A stretch of DNA of 64,000 nt from Pseudomonas khavaziana (lineage in GTDB: Bacteria; Pseudomonadota; Gammaproteobacteria; Pseudomonadales; Pseudomonadaceae), in the NCBI RefSeq assembly GCF_019145205.1, contig NZ_JAHSTT010000001.1, positions 806,001 to 870,000 on the forward strand, given 5' to 3'. Shown in pieces: positions 26,261-34,267 of the stretch. Position numbers and translations under genes: made by a program. Position 1 is the first letter of the stretch; every line of letters begins with the position of its first letter. The notes below the pieces were generated by a model. It was not told where the DNA came from. It saw only the letters and a list, made by a program, of their open reading frames with translations, and did not search any database.

Positions 26261-26799
26261 GGCTGGTAATCAGCACTCCATACACCCTGTCTGGTTTGAA
26301 GTCTCATACAGTGGTAAGAATGCAAGCGCTATGAACTGGGCCGGATGGTCCCAAGACGCTATCGACGAGCCCATGAACGTAGCGTGCGCCTGATGGGCGA
26401 CCACTTGTAGTTCGGTTGGTCTGGATTAAATGTCTCGTACCAATGATAAGGATGGCGGCGATCAACACCACCGGCTCCCTCCAAGTTTCGGTGCCCCTGC
26501 TGTCATGGGTCAGGGCAAGCAGCAGCCGTTGTACGTTTCGGCTGCTGTAGCACCACCAATCCTAAGCCCGATCACGTGGCTGTCTGCACTCGCAAGCTCC
26601 TTCGCTCGTGTCGTGAACGCGTCAGCACCCATCCTCGCACCACCCCGTAAACAAGCCGTTCCTGTACTGCTACACGTCTCGTCCGCGCTCTGTGGACAAC
26701 TTGAATCGAACCCATCACCACTAGCCTGGAGGCCCCGGCGTGTCTGGTGATTCCCTTTTGCCGTTTCGGCACCATTCCTACAACAAGGAGTACACCAAG
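26261..26799. other. 540-nt gap in the element, no supported gene
   Basis: Between the recombinase and the first gene of the rightward cluster. Open frames exist on both strands (for example 26430-26750 plus, 106 codons) but have no ribosome-binding site, unusual amino-acid content and mutual overlap. The last 50 nt lead to the AAGGAG of the next gene. This region could hold a promoter, a small RNA, an origin of transfer or replication, or degraded genes; nothing more specific can be read. Confidence 0.4.
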
Positions 26800-27168
26800 A
26801 TGAAAGCAAGCTACCTCGCTGGCGGGCGTAAACCCATCGGTCAAGCCATGATTATCCGGGCGTTGCGTGCCTTAAACGGACGTCAGGAACCAGCAACAGC
26901 CGGTGCCATCCACCGCCAAGAACCAAACCTGTCCCGCAGCACGCTTATGGCCGGGCTGGCCTCGTTGGTTCGTACTGCTGGTCTGATCCCCAATCCATTG
27001 GATGGGGCACCCTCGATCAACACGTACACCCTGGCAACTTATGCCCATCGGGTTGGTGTCAATCTCAGCGACACCGATTTGCGTTACTACACCAAAATGG
27101 AGAACACCGCCCTACTGATGCTCTCCGAACATGAACAAGCTAAGGCGGTATTAACCCATGGCGCGTAA
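26800..27168 (+). CDS. Unknown protein, first gene of rightward cluster
   Basis: 122 aa. AAGGAG lies 10 nt before the ATG at 26800. Residues about 15-75 (MIIRALRALNGRQEPATAGA, then LSRSTLMAGLASLVRTAG) could form a winged-helix domain with a recognition helix; the C-terminal part is also helical. This would suit a DNA-binding regulator, but I do not recognise the family. Its 3' end overlaps the next gene by 11 nt, so they are co-translated. Confidence 0.6.
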   Translation: MKASYLAGGRKPIGQAMIIRALRALNGRQEPATAGAIHRQEPNLSRSTLMAGLASLVRTAGLIPNPLDGAPSINTYTLATYAHRVGVNLSDTDLRYYTKMENTALLMLSEHEQAKAVLTHGA

Positions 27169-27460
27169 ACGCAAGATCACAACTGCAACGGTCAAAGAGT
27201 CCGCTTTAGAGTTGCTTGACCTGACGCTACAAGCAACTAACGCTAGATTCAAGGACGCTCTTGCGGACAATTATCCCGTCGAAGCCGCATTGGTGTCGGC
27301 CTCTGTTTCTCTTTTGAAGTTGGTAGAGGCGCGGACAAGTCTTTCCGAAGATGACCAAACCAATGACTTGGCTGCGCAACGTAAAGCGTTTGCTGAGCGT
27401 AAGCCAATTGCGAAACAAACTCCCGAAGACATCGTTGCATTGTACGGAAATGGTAACTAA
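27158..27460 (+). CDS. Unknown 100-aa protein, second gene of cluster
   Basis: 100 aa, starting inside the end of the preceding gene (11-nt overlap). Basic N-terminus (MARKRKITTATVK) followed by an amphipathic helical stretch (SALELLDLTLQATNARFKD and VSASVSLLKLVEARTSLSED) and an acidic-to-polar tail. The size and shape resemble small phage or plasmid accessory proteins, but no family is recognised and the resemblance carries little weight. Confidence 0.6.
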   Translation: MARKRKITTATVKESALELLDLTLQATNARFKDALADNYPVEAALVSASVSLLKLVEARTSLSEDDQTNDLAAQRKAFAERKPIAKQTPEDIVALYGNGN

Positions 27461-27470
27461 TGGATTGATA

Positions 27471-28340
27471 ATGACAAAACTAGAAGTATTACAACAGCAA
27501 GCCCACACCGCGACACCTGTACTCCCTACCTGTAAGTGGCACGAACAAACCGACGTACCCTTTGTAATACGAGCATTGAAAGGCGCGGGCATCTCGCTGT
27601 CGCAGCTTAGTCACTACGTAGCAAAGGCTGAGCAGTACAAGCTCAAGCATGGCGAGTTGGCAGGTTGGACAGTGCGCGGCGGTGGTAATGCTCAATCTGT
27701 TTACCGTGAACACTTCAAGCGTGAGCAGGCGTCCCGTAGACAGGCACAGAAAGAGCTGGCTGCCATTGGGCACAAGGCTTTGTATCCGACCTACCATGCT
27801 GTGCGCGACATGTTAACGGCAGCCCACGATAGCGCGTTCGAAACGGTGCGCCCGAGTGGTCGTGAGATACTGCGAGGCTTGCACACTGACCAAGAGGTAG
27901 TTGTCACGTTTGCCAAACGCGTTCCTAGCAAGCACACCCGGCGTGCCCTGAGCGAACTACAGAGCCACCCCACGAGTAAGCGTCTAGAGAAGCAGGGGTT
28001 ACGTGGTGCACGTGACATTGCTGCAATCACCGGAGCATCCATGGCAGGTAGTGTTGCAGAACTATACCGGCGCGCAGATGTAGCCAAGCGTCTAGAGCAA
28101 CAGGATGTATTGGTACTGGAAGTGGCCGACCTCAAGGCGCGCTTGGCCGAGCTGGAAGCCCGTGCAGTTGCATCTGAGGCACGACATGAGATAACCGAGG
28201 CGGGTGGTCATTGGCATGAGGTCGCGGCCCGTATGCGTGCTGATGGCGCTTCCTATGGTGCCATCGCCAAAGCTACTGGGCAGGGCCGAAGCACTGTTAG
28301 CCAATTCATTCTCCGTCAGCAATCGGCAAAGCAAGGGTAA
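27471..28340 (+). CDS. Unknown protein with C-terminal helix-turn-helix, third gene of cluster
   Basis: 289 aa from the ATG at 27471, 10 nt after the previous stop; no clear ribosome-binding site, so coupling is likely. A basic N-terminal region contains VIRALKGAGISLSQLSHYV. A central part (about 195-245) has heptad-like charged residues (DVAKRLEQQDVLVLEVADL, then KARLAELEARAVASEA), a probable coiled coil. The C-terminus MRADGASYGAIAKATGQG followed by RSTVSQFI is a classic helix-turn-helix. A DNA-binding protein that dimerises through the coil is the simplest reading; plasmid-type partition or replication proteins can look like this. Confidence 0.65.
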   Translation: MTKLEVLQQQAHTATPVLPTCKWHEQTDVPFVIRALKGAGISLSQLSHYVAKAEQYKLKHGELAGWTVRGGGNAQSVYREHFKREQASRRQAQKELAAIGHKALYPTYHAVRDMLTAAHDSAFETVRPSGREILRGLHTDQEVVVTFAKRVPSKHTRRALSELQSHPTSKRLEKQGLRGARDIAAITGASMAGSVAELYRRADVAKRLEQQDVLVLEVADLKARLAELEARAVASEARHEITEAGGHWHEVAARMRADGASYGAIAKATGQGRSTVSQFILRQQSAKQG

Positions 28341-28379
28341 GGTTTTAAGTACGTAGTACTAGAGGAATCCGCCCGGATC

Positions 28380-28414
28380 GGCTGTACACATCTGTACACC
28401 TGCCGTGTACAGCC
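28380..28414. promoter_or_regulatory. Palindrome with TGTACA motifs between cluster genes
   Basis: Perfect 10-bp inverted repeat GGCTGTACAC (28380-28389) / GTGTACAGCC (28405-28414) with a 15-nt spacer holding another TGTACAC. A second short palindrome, AGTAC-GTA-GTACT, lies at 28348-28360. It could be an operator or an RNA hairpin controlling the downstream genes. Confidence 0.5.
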
Positions 28415-28484
28415 TAAATAACAACCGGCAATAGTTACCACCCATCCGGGAGGTGGCGCCGTGGGCGCAATTAAAGGAATCACC

Positions 28485-28661
28485 ATGGACACTCCGTACC
28501 CGTACTTGACGGTTGAACAGCGCCTTGTAGTTGTACTCAGCCATCATCTCTGTAAACACCCCTATCGAACTGCTCATTATGCATTGCGGAACGCGAACAA
28601 GTGGGTAGAGCGAGGGCGCTCATTTGAAAGCTTGCCATTGCTCAAATATGGATGGCCGTAA
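28485..28661 (+). CDS. Unknown 58-aa protein, fourth gene of cluster
   Basis: 58 aa. AAGGA lies 7 nt before the ATG at 28485, the best ribosome-binding site in the cluster. The sequence is helical with several aromatic and His residues (VVVLSHHLCKHPYRTAHYAL, then NKWVERGRSFE). No family is recognised. It lies 70 nt after the palindrome and about 70 nt before the next start, so a separate promoter for the last two genes is possible. Confidence 0.5.
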   Translation: MDTPYPYLTVEQRLVVVLSHHLCKHPYRTAHYALRNANKWVERGRSFESLPLLKYGWP

Positions 28662-28732
28662 TGTCTGTACTCCCTAACTTAATTTCTACCGCACTCCCTC
28701 GCGCACTTTGCGCCAATCAAATTGGAATAACT

Positions 28733-29704
28733 ATGACTACTACCAAAAAGAACTCTAACGTAACCGCTATCGATAACGAGCGCGCCCGTGCGCTACTTGC
28801 GTTGATGTCGACCACTATAGAGCTGACCCGTGATACAGCCCCTTCGATTGTGGTTCCGGACATGCCAGCGTCGTATCCCGATGTACAACGGGGCATTGAG
28901 CGGATGACAGCCCAGTTCATTGACCCAGCACGCGCAGAGGGGCGCCGCACCAGCGCCGACGATGTGGAGCAGGAGCTATTGCAGGTTCTGACCAATGCGC
29001 AGGACGCGGGCTTCGACTTCGCAGAACTGGCGAAGGTGCTGACGTACCGCAAAGAACGAGACCGTGCCCGTAACATGCAGGACAGTTATGTGCGTGCATC
29101 CAGCGCCAGGGCCGAACGCCTCGGCGAGCAGGTCCGCGAGTGGCTGCAAGACCTTCTCGACGTAATCGCCATCCGTGATGTTGTAGGGGTTGATGCTGTT
29201 AAAGATGCTGCCGAGGCAAGTAACAAAACCTTAGCGGCTGTGGCCCTGGACTTGATGGTACGGGAGACCGTCAATGCTGCTGCCGCATCGGAGTTGAACA
29301 CCGTAGCTGCTGGCCGTGGGCTAATGACCTTGGCGCAGGCTGGTATCCCACCGGCTGAGCTTGAACATCGTGACCTTGAACAAGTCGCCGCCCTGGCAGG
29401 GTTTGCAGTGTACCCCGAAGGTTTCAAAGGCTTCGGACAGCGCCACGCCCCTCTGAGCATTCGCGTGGGTCGCAGCCTAATTCAGGTGGACACCCAAGCC
29501 GCCGTGCTGTGTACAGAGGCCACTACTCCCCAGCAGGGCACGACGCTCCTGGCGCGGCTTGCATTGGTGGCCGGTTCTGAGGGCGCACTCATGGGCGCAC
29601 AGACACTTATTGACGAGCGCTTGGCCGGTATTCCGCATCGCTTCCACGACGCCGTAGACGATGGTTCCAGCAGCTTAGATGTGGCGCGACGTTCGGTCAT
29701 CTGA
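28733..29704 (+). CDS. Unknown helical protein, fifth gene of cluster
   Basis: 323 aa from the ATG at 28733 (GGA 6 nt upstream; the frame is open from 28652). It is Ala- and Glu-rich and mostly helical, with RAEGRRTSADDVEQELLQVL and AAAASELNTVAAGRGLMTLA typical. No signal peptide, membrane helix or known catalytic motif was seen. No family is recognised. It is the largest gene of the rightward cluster; structural, regulatory or toxin-immunity roles cannot be told apart from the sequence. Confidence 0.65.
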   Translation: MTTTKKNSNVTAIDNERARALLALMSTTIELTRDTAPSIVVPDMPASYPDVQRGIERMTAQFIDPARAEGRRTSADDVEQELLQVLTNAQDAGFDFAELAKVLTYRKERDRARNMQDSYVRASSARAERLGEQVREWLQDLLDVIAIRDVVGVDAVKDAAEASNKTLAAVALDLMVRETVNAAAASELNTVAAGRGLMTLAQAGIPPAELEHRDLEQVAALAGFAVYPEGFKGFGQRHAPLSIRVGRSLIQVDTQAAVLCTEATTPQQGTTLLARLALVAGSEGALMGAQTLIDERLAGIPHRFHDAVDDGSSSLDVARRSVI

Positions 29705-29812
29705 GATTTTCCGAGTAAGGGGCGGTGAAGATAACCACCCCTTACTAATCACTGCTTATGCAATGTACAGACTGCGTTTACCAACGTGTGATGTGGCGTG
29801 CCGTTAGTTGAG

Positions 29813-30517
29813 TCAAGATAACGCGTTGGTATCCTGATCTTTTCCAATAGAAGGAAGCGGAGCGTCGCTTGAAAGCTCTTCTGCCCGGGCTTGAGTGCGC
29901 CAGGTAATGTTCGTGAGTTCGCGTATCCGATCAACAATTGGCTTGGCATCTTTACCGAGTTTTCCTAGCACTACTCCTGCATCCCCTATAAGTCCATAAA
30001 TATTATCTAGGTCCGAAACCTTCTTATGGATTTCATTTTGAAGCTTTTCCAAGCGCTTTAGCAATCGCTGGCGATGGTTTTGCTCAAGCTCTTTGGATGA
30101 AGTGATATGGCTTCTGAGTTCGTTGATTAATTCTTGTACTCGTGTGAGGTCGCCATCTGTGAATTCGTATGCAAAGTTATTTGTAAGTCTAATCGACATT
30201 TGCTTTTTGAGGTTTTCAAGCTTTACCTCAGCCGCTGCCCCGATTAGCTGATTTTGCACTAGGCTGAGGAATTTTGAGATGGTTCCACATACCGCGTTCA
30301 TATCCGGCTCAATTGATGGTTCAAATTCGCTGTAAAAAATTAGATCGTTTTCTTTTAATGTCGAGACAATAGCTAAACATTCCAACAGCACTTCATAATC
30401 ATCTATCGTCCATTCGCGTGACGATTCAACTGATTGCAAGGCGTAGTTGCATGCATCAATGGCACCCTGCAATGGGTTGGCTTGGAGGGTAAGCATGATG
30501 TGTTCAGGAATATGCAT
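29813..30517 (-). CDS. Unknown AT-rich cargo gene at the right end of the element
   Basis: 234 aa. CAAGGACGAGAT precedes the ATG at 30517 (SD spacing 6), so this start is firm even though the frame opens at 30652. The protein is helical with a long charged region (SHITSSKELEQNHRQRLLKR, then LEKLQNEIHKKVSDLDNIYG) and a GLIGDAGVVLGKLGKDAKPI segment. Base composition is much lower in G+C than neighbouring core genes, a sign of separate origin. Position at the element edge, opposite in strand to the main cluster, is typical of carried accessory genes. I recall uncharacterised relatives in other genomes but no function. Confidence 0.65.
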   Translation of the reverse strand: MHIPEHIMLTLQANPLQGAIDACNYALQSVESSREWTIDDYEVLLECLAIVSTLKENDLIFYSEFEPSIEPDMNAVCGTISKFLSLVQNQLIGAAAEVKLENLKKQMSIRLTNNFAYEFTDGDLTRVQELINELRSHITSSKELEQNHRQRLLKRLEKLQNEIHKKVSDLDNIYGLIGDAGVVLGKLGKDAKPIVDRIRELTNITWRTQARAEELSSDAPLPSIGKDQDTNALS

Positions 30518-30695
30518 ATCTCGTCCTTGTTGAAGAGGCAGGCGGAACCCTAGACGATAGGTTAAAAGATGGCGTTTAGCTATGCTTTCTGTGATGTCGC
30601 TGCGATGTGGCACATGGCGTGTGCTCAAGTGCGCCCCAGTCGTCCCGTTCACGCCTGAAAGGCCCGGTTTAGAGGGGTTATGTAAATATCCCTTG

Positions 30696-30707
30696 TTCAG
30701 TCTCTGA
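30696..30707. repeat. Putative attR core (direct repeat)
   Basis: TTCAGTCTCTGA, identical to the left copy at 23360-23371, 70 nt from the end of the next core gene. A single REP hairpin follows at 30747. Confidence 0.6.
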
Positions 30708-30746
30708 ATGGCGGGTCACATCAATATCCTGAGCAATGAGGGACAT

Positions 30747-30772
30747 GTGGGAGGGAGCAGGCCCCCTCCCAC
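30747..30772. repeat. Single REP-type hairpin
   Basis: GTGGGAGGG ... CCCTCCCAC hairpin, a lone REP-like unit close behind the stop of the DUF748 gene; it may also act as its terminator. Confidence 0.65.
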
Positions 30773-30776
30773 AGGG

Positions 30777-31853
30777 TTAATCAGCGCTGGGCTTGGGTTG
30801 TTCATAGCGGGCATTGAACGCCTGGATAAACCCATTGCGCAGAATCGCGATCACCGCAGAAAACGCACTGACATTCTGCTGGTGCACGCTACCGCTGAGT
30901 TCCACACGGGTGGCGAACTGATTTTTACGCTGGTTTTTTAGCACCGTTTCGCTGGCTCCGACCACGGCCTCCCAGATTGAGCGGAAGATATTCTTGTCCT
31001 TGTTTTCAACGTCTTGTTGCCAGTCAAACACCTCTACGTCACGCAGCAGCGGCTTGATGTAGCCGGTGAGGCGGCCTTTTTCAGCCTGGGCTTCGATCAC
31101 CACATCGCCGGTACCGGCCTTGAAGTCGAACTTGCCATAGGCCGATGCAAAGTCGTTCATGCGCTTGAGTTGCAGGTCGCGGGCGCGGAAGCGGAACTCG
31201 AATTCTTCGAAATCGCTCAGCGGATCAAAGGTGGCATTAGCCTCCAGAGGCGCCTGGCCTTGCAGCAGTGCCTTACCTTCGAAGCGGGCGTCGCGCTTGC
31301 CTTTGACATCCACCACATTGGTCAGGTTGTAGAAGCTGGCGTTGACCCCAGTGGCGTTGATATTTACCCGGGGCTTGGAGCTGAAGTTATGGAAGGCAAT
31401 CTCACCGTCTTCGATGCGCACTTCATTGAGGGTGATCGGCAGCAACTTGCGCAGTTGTTCCTGCCAGTCGGTGCCTTTACCCGTCTGGGACGCCTGCTTG
31501 TTGGCACCGCCATCGACGAAGTTGATCTGCGGACGCACAAAATGCCCCTCGGCCACGACGGCGTGGTCGTACCAGAGTGAATGCCAGCTCACGGCGAACT
31601 CGATCAGCGGCGCCTTCACGAACGGCACCGGGACCTTGCCGTCCACCTTGACGATTTGCAAGCCGTTGATCCGGTAGGCGCCGCGCCACAGGGCCAGGTC
31701 CACATCGGCGATTTCCCCGCGGTAATCGCCCATGTTGGCGAGTTTCTCGTTCAGGTAATTGCGCACCAGGTAGGGCAGCGCGATATTCAAGGCAATCAGG
31801 ACCAGCACCAGAGCGGCGATTGTCCCTAACGCCCAACTGTAGCGACGTTTCAT
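30777..31853 (-). CDS. AsmA-like DUF748 protein, inner-membrane anchored
   Basis: 358 aa. AAGGAG is 10 nt before the ATG at 31853. One N-terminal membrane helix (WALGTIAALVLVLIALNIAL) anchors a large periplasmic part. The YRGEIADVDLALWRGAYRI segment and later alternating beta segments (EVRIEDGEIAFHNFSSKP, NATGVNASFYNLTN) resemble the DUF748/AsmA group, related to bacterial lipid-transfer bridge proteins. The role here is unknown. It is transcribed leftward towards the element and divergent from cysK. Confidence 0.8.
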   Translation of the reverse strand: MKRRYSWALGTIAALVLVLIALNIALPYLVRNYLNEKLANMGDYRGEIADVDLALWRGAYRINGLQIVKVDGKVPVPFVKAPLIEFAVSWHSLWYDHAVVAEGHFVRPQINFVDGGANKQASQTGKGTDWQEQLRKLLPITLNEVRIEDGEIAFHNFSSKPRVNINATGVNASFYNLTNVVDVKGKRDARFEGKALLQGQAPLEANATFDPLSDFEEFEFRFRARDLQLKRMNDFASAYGKFDFKAGTGDVVIEAQAEKGRLTGYIKPLLRDVEVFDWQQDVENKDKNIFRSIWEAVVGASETVLKNQRKNQFATRVELSGSVHQQNVSAFSAVIAILRNGFIQAFNARYEQPKPSAD

Positions 31854-31978
31854 GGGTTGGTTCTCCTTGCTTGTAGGAGATTGACTGTTCTGATGAACGC
31901 AACGTTCCACCGTCTGGACGCGTTGAAGTACGAGGCATACCCTTGGGGCCTTCTTCAAAACCGCCAATAGGACCCGTC

Positions 31979-32953
<975 letters not shown>

Positions 32954-32960
32954 ATCGACT

Positions 32961-33058
32961 GTAGGAGCGAGCTTGCTCGCGAAAAACCTGAGAGCGCCAC
33001 GTTGTATCAGTAAGCCCGCGTTATCGTTGACGTTCTTCGCGAGCAAGCTCGCTCCTAC
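32961..33058. repeat. REPIN (GTAGGAGCGAG class)
   Basis: Inverted GTAGGAGCGAGCTTGCTCGC units 7 nt after the cysK stop; same class as 6161 and 38658. Confidence 0.9.
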
Positions 33059-33202
33059 AGGGGGCGGGGTGTTGATGCAGGTCAGTCTGTTTGCGTGGGC
33101 CTTCTGCATAATGGCTCAAGTGTTTATCATGGCCGGCTATTACGTCTGGTTTCCCGTTGACGGAAGTTTGCTGGCCAGGCGCTTATTTCCAGGAGTTGCT
33201 GC

Positions 33203-34141
33203 ATGACCTTTTCCTTGGCCACCAAACTGTCGGTGTTGCTGCTGTTTATCGGCAGCACACTGTATGTCCACCTGCGCGGCAAGGCCCGTTTGCCGATGTT
33301 GCGCCAGTTCGTCAACCATTCGGCGCTGTTCGCCCCGTATAACGCCCTGATGTACCTGTTCTCCGCGGTGCCGTCCAAGCCCTACCTGGACCGCAGCAAG
33401 TTCCCGGAACTGGACGTGCTCAAGGACAACTGGGAAGTGATCCGCGAAGAGGCCATGCACCTGTTCGACGAGGGCTACATCCGCGCTGCCGAAAAGAACA
33501 ACGACGCCGGCTTCGGTTCGTTCTTCAAGAAGGGCTGGAAGCGTTTCTACCTCAAGTGGTACGACAAACCGTTGCCATCGGCCGAGGCGCTGTGCCCCAA
33601 GACCGTGGCGTTGGTGAGCAGCATCCCTAACGTCAAGGGCGCGATGTTTGCGCTGTTGCCGGGCGGCAGTCACCTCAACCCGCACCGCGATCCGTTTGCC
33701 GGGTCCCTGCGTTATCACCTGGGGCTGTCCACGCCGAACTCCGACGACTGCCGGATCTTCGTCGACGGCCAGGTCTACGCCTGGCGCGACGGTGAAGACG
33801 TGATGTTCGACGAAACCTACGTGCATTGGGTGAAGAACGAAACCGAACAGACTCGCGTGATCCTGTTCTGCGACATCGAGCGCCCATTGAGCAATCGCCT
33901 GATGACCCGTATCAACCGCTGGGTCAGCAAGCAACTGGGCCGTGCTACCGCTCCGCAGAACCTCGATGACGAGCGCGTGGGCGGCATCAACCAGGCCTAC
34001 GCCTGGAGCAAGACGTTCAGCGACAAGTTCAGTGGCCAGGTCAAACAGTGGAAGCGCAAGCATCCCAAGGCCTACCGCATTGCGCGGCCGGTGCTGGCGG
34101 TAGTCGTCTTGGTACTGCTCTGGAAGTGGTTGTTCGGCTGA
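33203..34141 (+). CDS. lpxO: LpxO-like lipid A beta-hydroxylase (aspartyl/asparaginyl hydroxylase family)
   Basis: 312 aa. N-terminal and C-terminal membrane helices (LSVLLLFIGSTLYVHL; PVLAVVVLVLLWKWLF) bracket an alpha-ketoglutarate/Fe(II) oxygenase domain. The iron ligands are visible: HRDP (HxD) in GGSHLNPHRDPFAGSLRYHL and the distal His in FDETYVHWVKNE, with the Arg that binds 2-oxoglutarate nearby. This two-helix layout is that of LpxO, which adds a 2-hydroxyl to the secondary acyl chains of lipid A at the inner membrane. Substrate inferred by homology. Confidence 0.88.
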   Translation: MTFSLATKLSVLLLFIGSTLYVHLRGKARLPMLRQFVNHSALFAPYNALMYLFSAVPSKPYLDRSKFPELDVLKDNWEVIREEAMHLFDEGYIRAAEKNNDAGFGSFFKKGWKRFYLKWYDKPLPSAEALCPKTVALVSSIPNVKGAMFALLPGGSHLNPHRDPFAGSLRYHLGLSTPNSDDCRIFVDGQVYAWRDGEDVMFDETYVHWVKNETEQTRVILFCDIERPLSNRLMTRINRWVSKQLGRATAPQNLDDERVGGINQAYAWSKTFSDKFSGQVKQWKRKHPKAYRIARPVLAVVVLVLLWKWLFG

Positions 34142-34161
34142 TCTGAAATGCGGTCAAAACT

Positions 34162-34248
34162 GTGGGAGGGGGCTTGCTCCCGATGGCGGTGTGTCAGGTT
34201 AAATATCTGTACCTGATCCACCGCCATCGGGAGCAAGCCCCCTCCCAC
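34162..34248. repeat. REPIN (GTGGGAGGGGGCTTG class)
   Basis: Inverted REP units between the lpxO-like gene and convergent acnA. Confidence 0.9.
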
Positions 34249-34267
34249 ATTTGATCTCCAGCGATCT

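Larger units (their letters stand above)
23360..30707. mobile_element. Integrated genetic element, about 7.3 kb, with tyrosine integrase
   Basis: It is bounded by the identical 12-mer TTCAGTCTCTGA at 23360-23371 and 30696-30707; one mismatch extends the match to 15. The integrase gene lies at the left end reading inward. Codon use and base composition differ from the flanks: for example, 24 of 60 bases are G or C at 30121-30180, far below the neighbouring core genes. Contents are integrase, unknown leftward gene, serine recombinase, a five-gene rightward cluster and one AT-rich leftward gene. No REPINs occur inside although flanking DNA has many. There are no recognisable phage structural, conjugation or replication genes, so its class is open: a small integrative element or phage satellite are both possible. 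Confidence 0.75.

Noticed and set aside
26430..26750. 106-aa frame in the element gap
   Set aside because: No ribosome-binding site, competing minus-strand frames, and no protein-like pattern.
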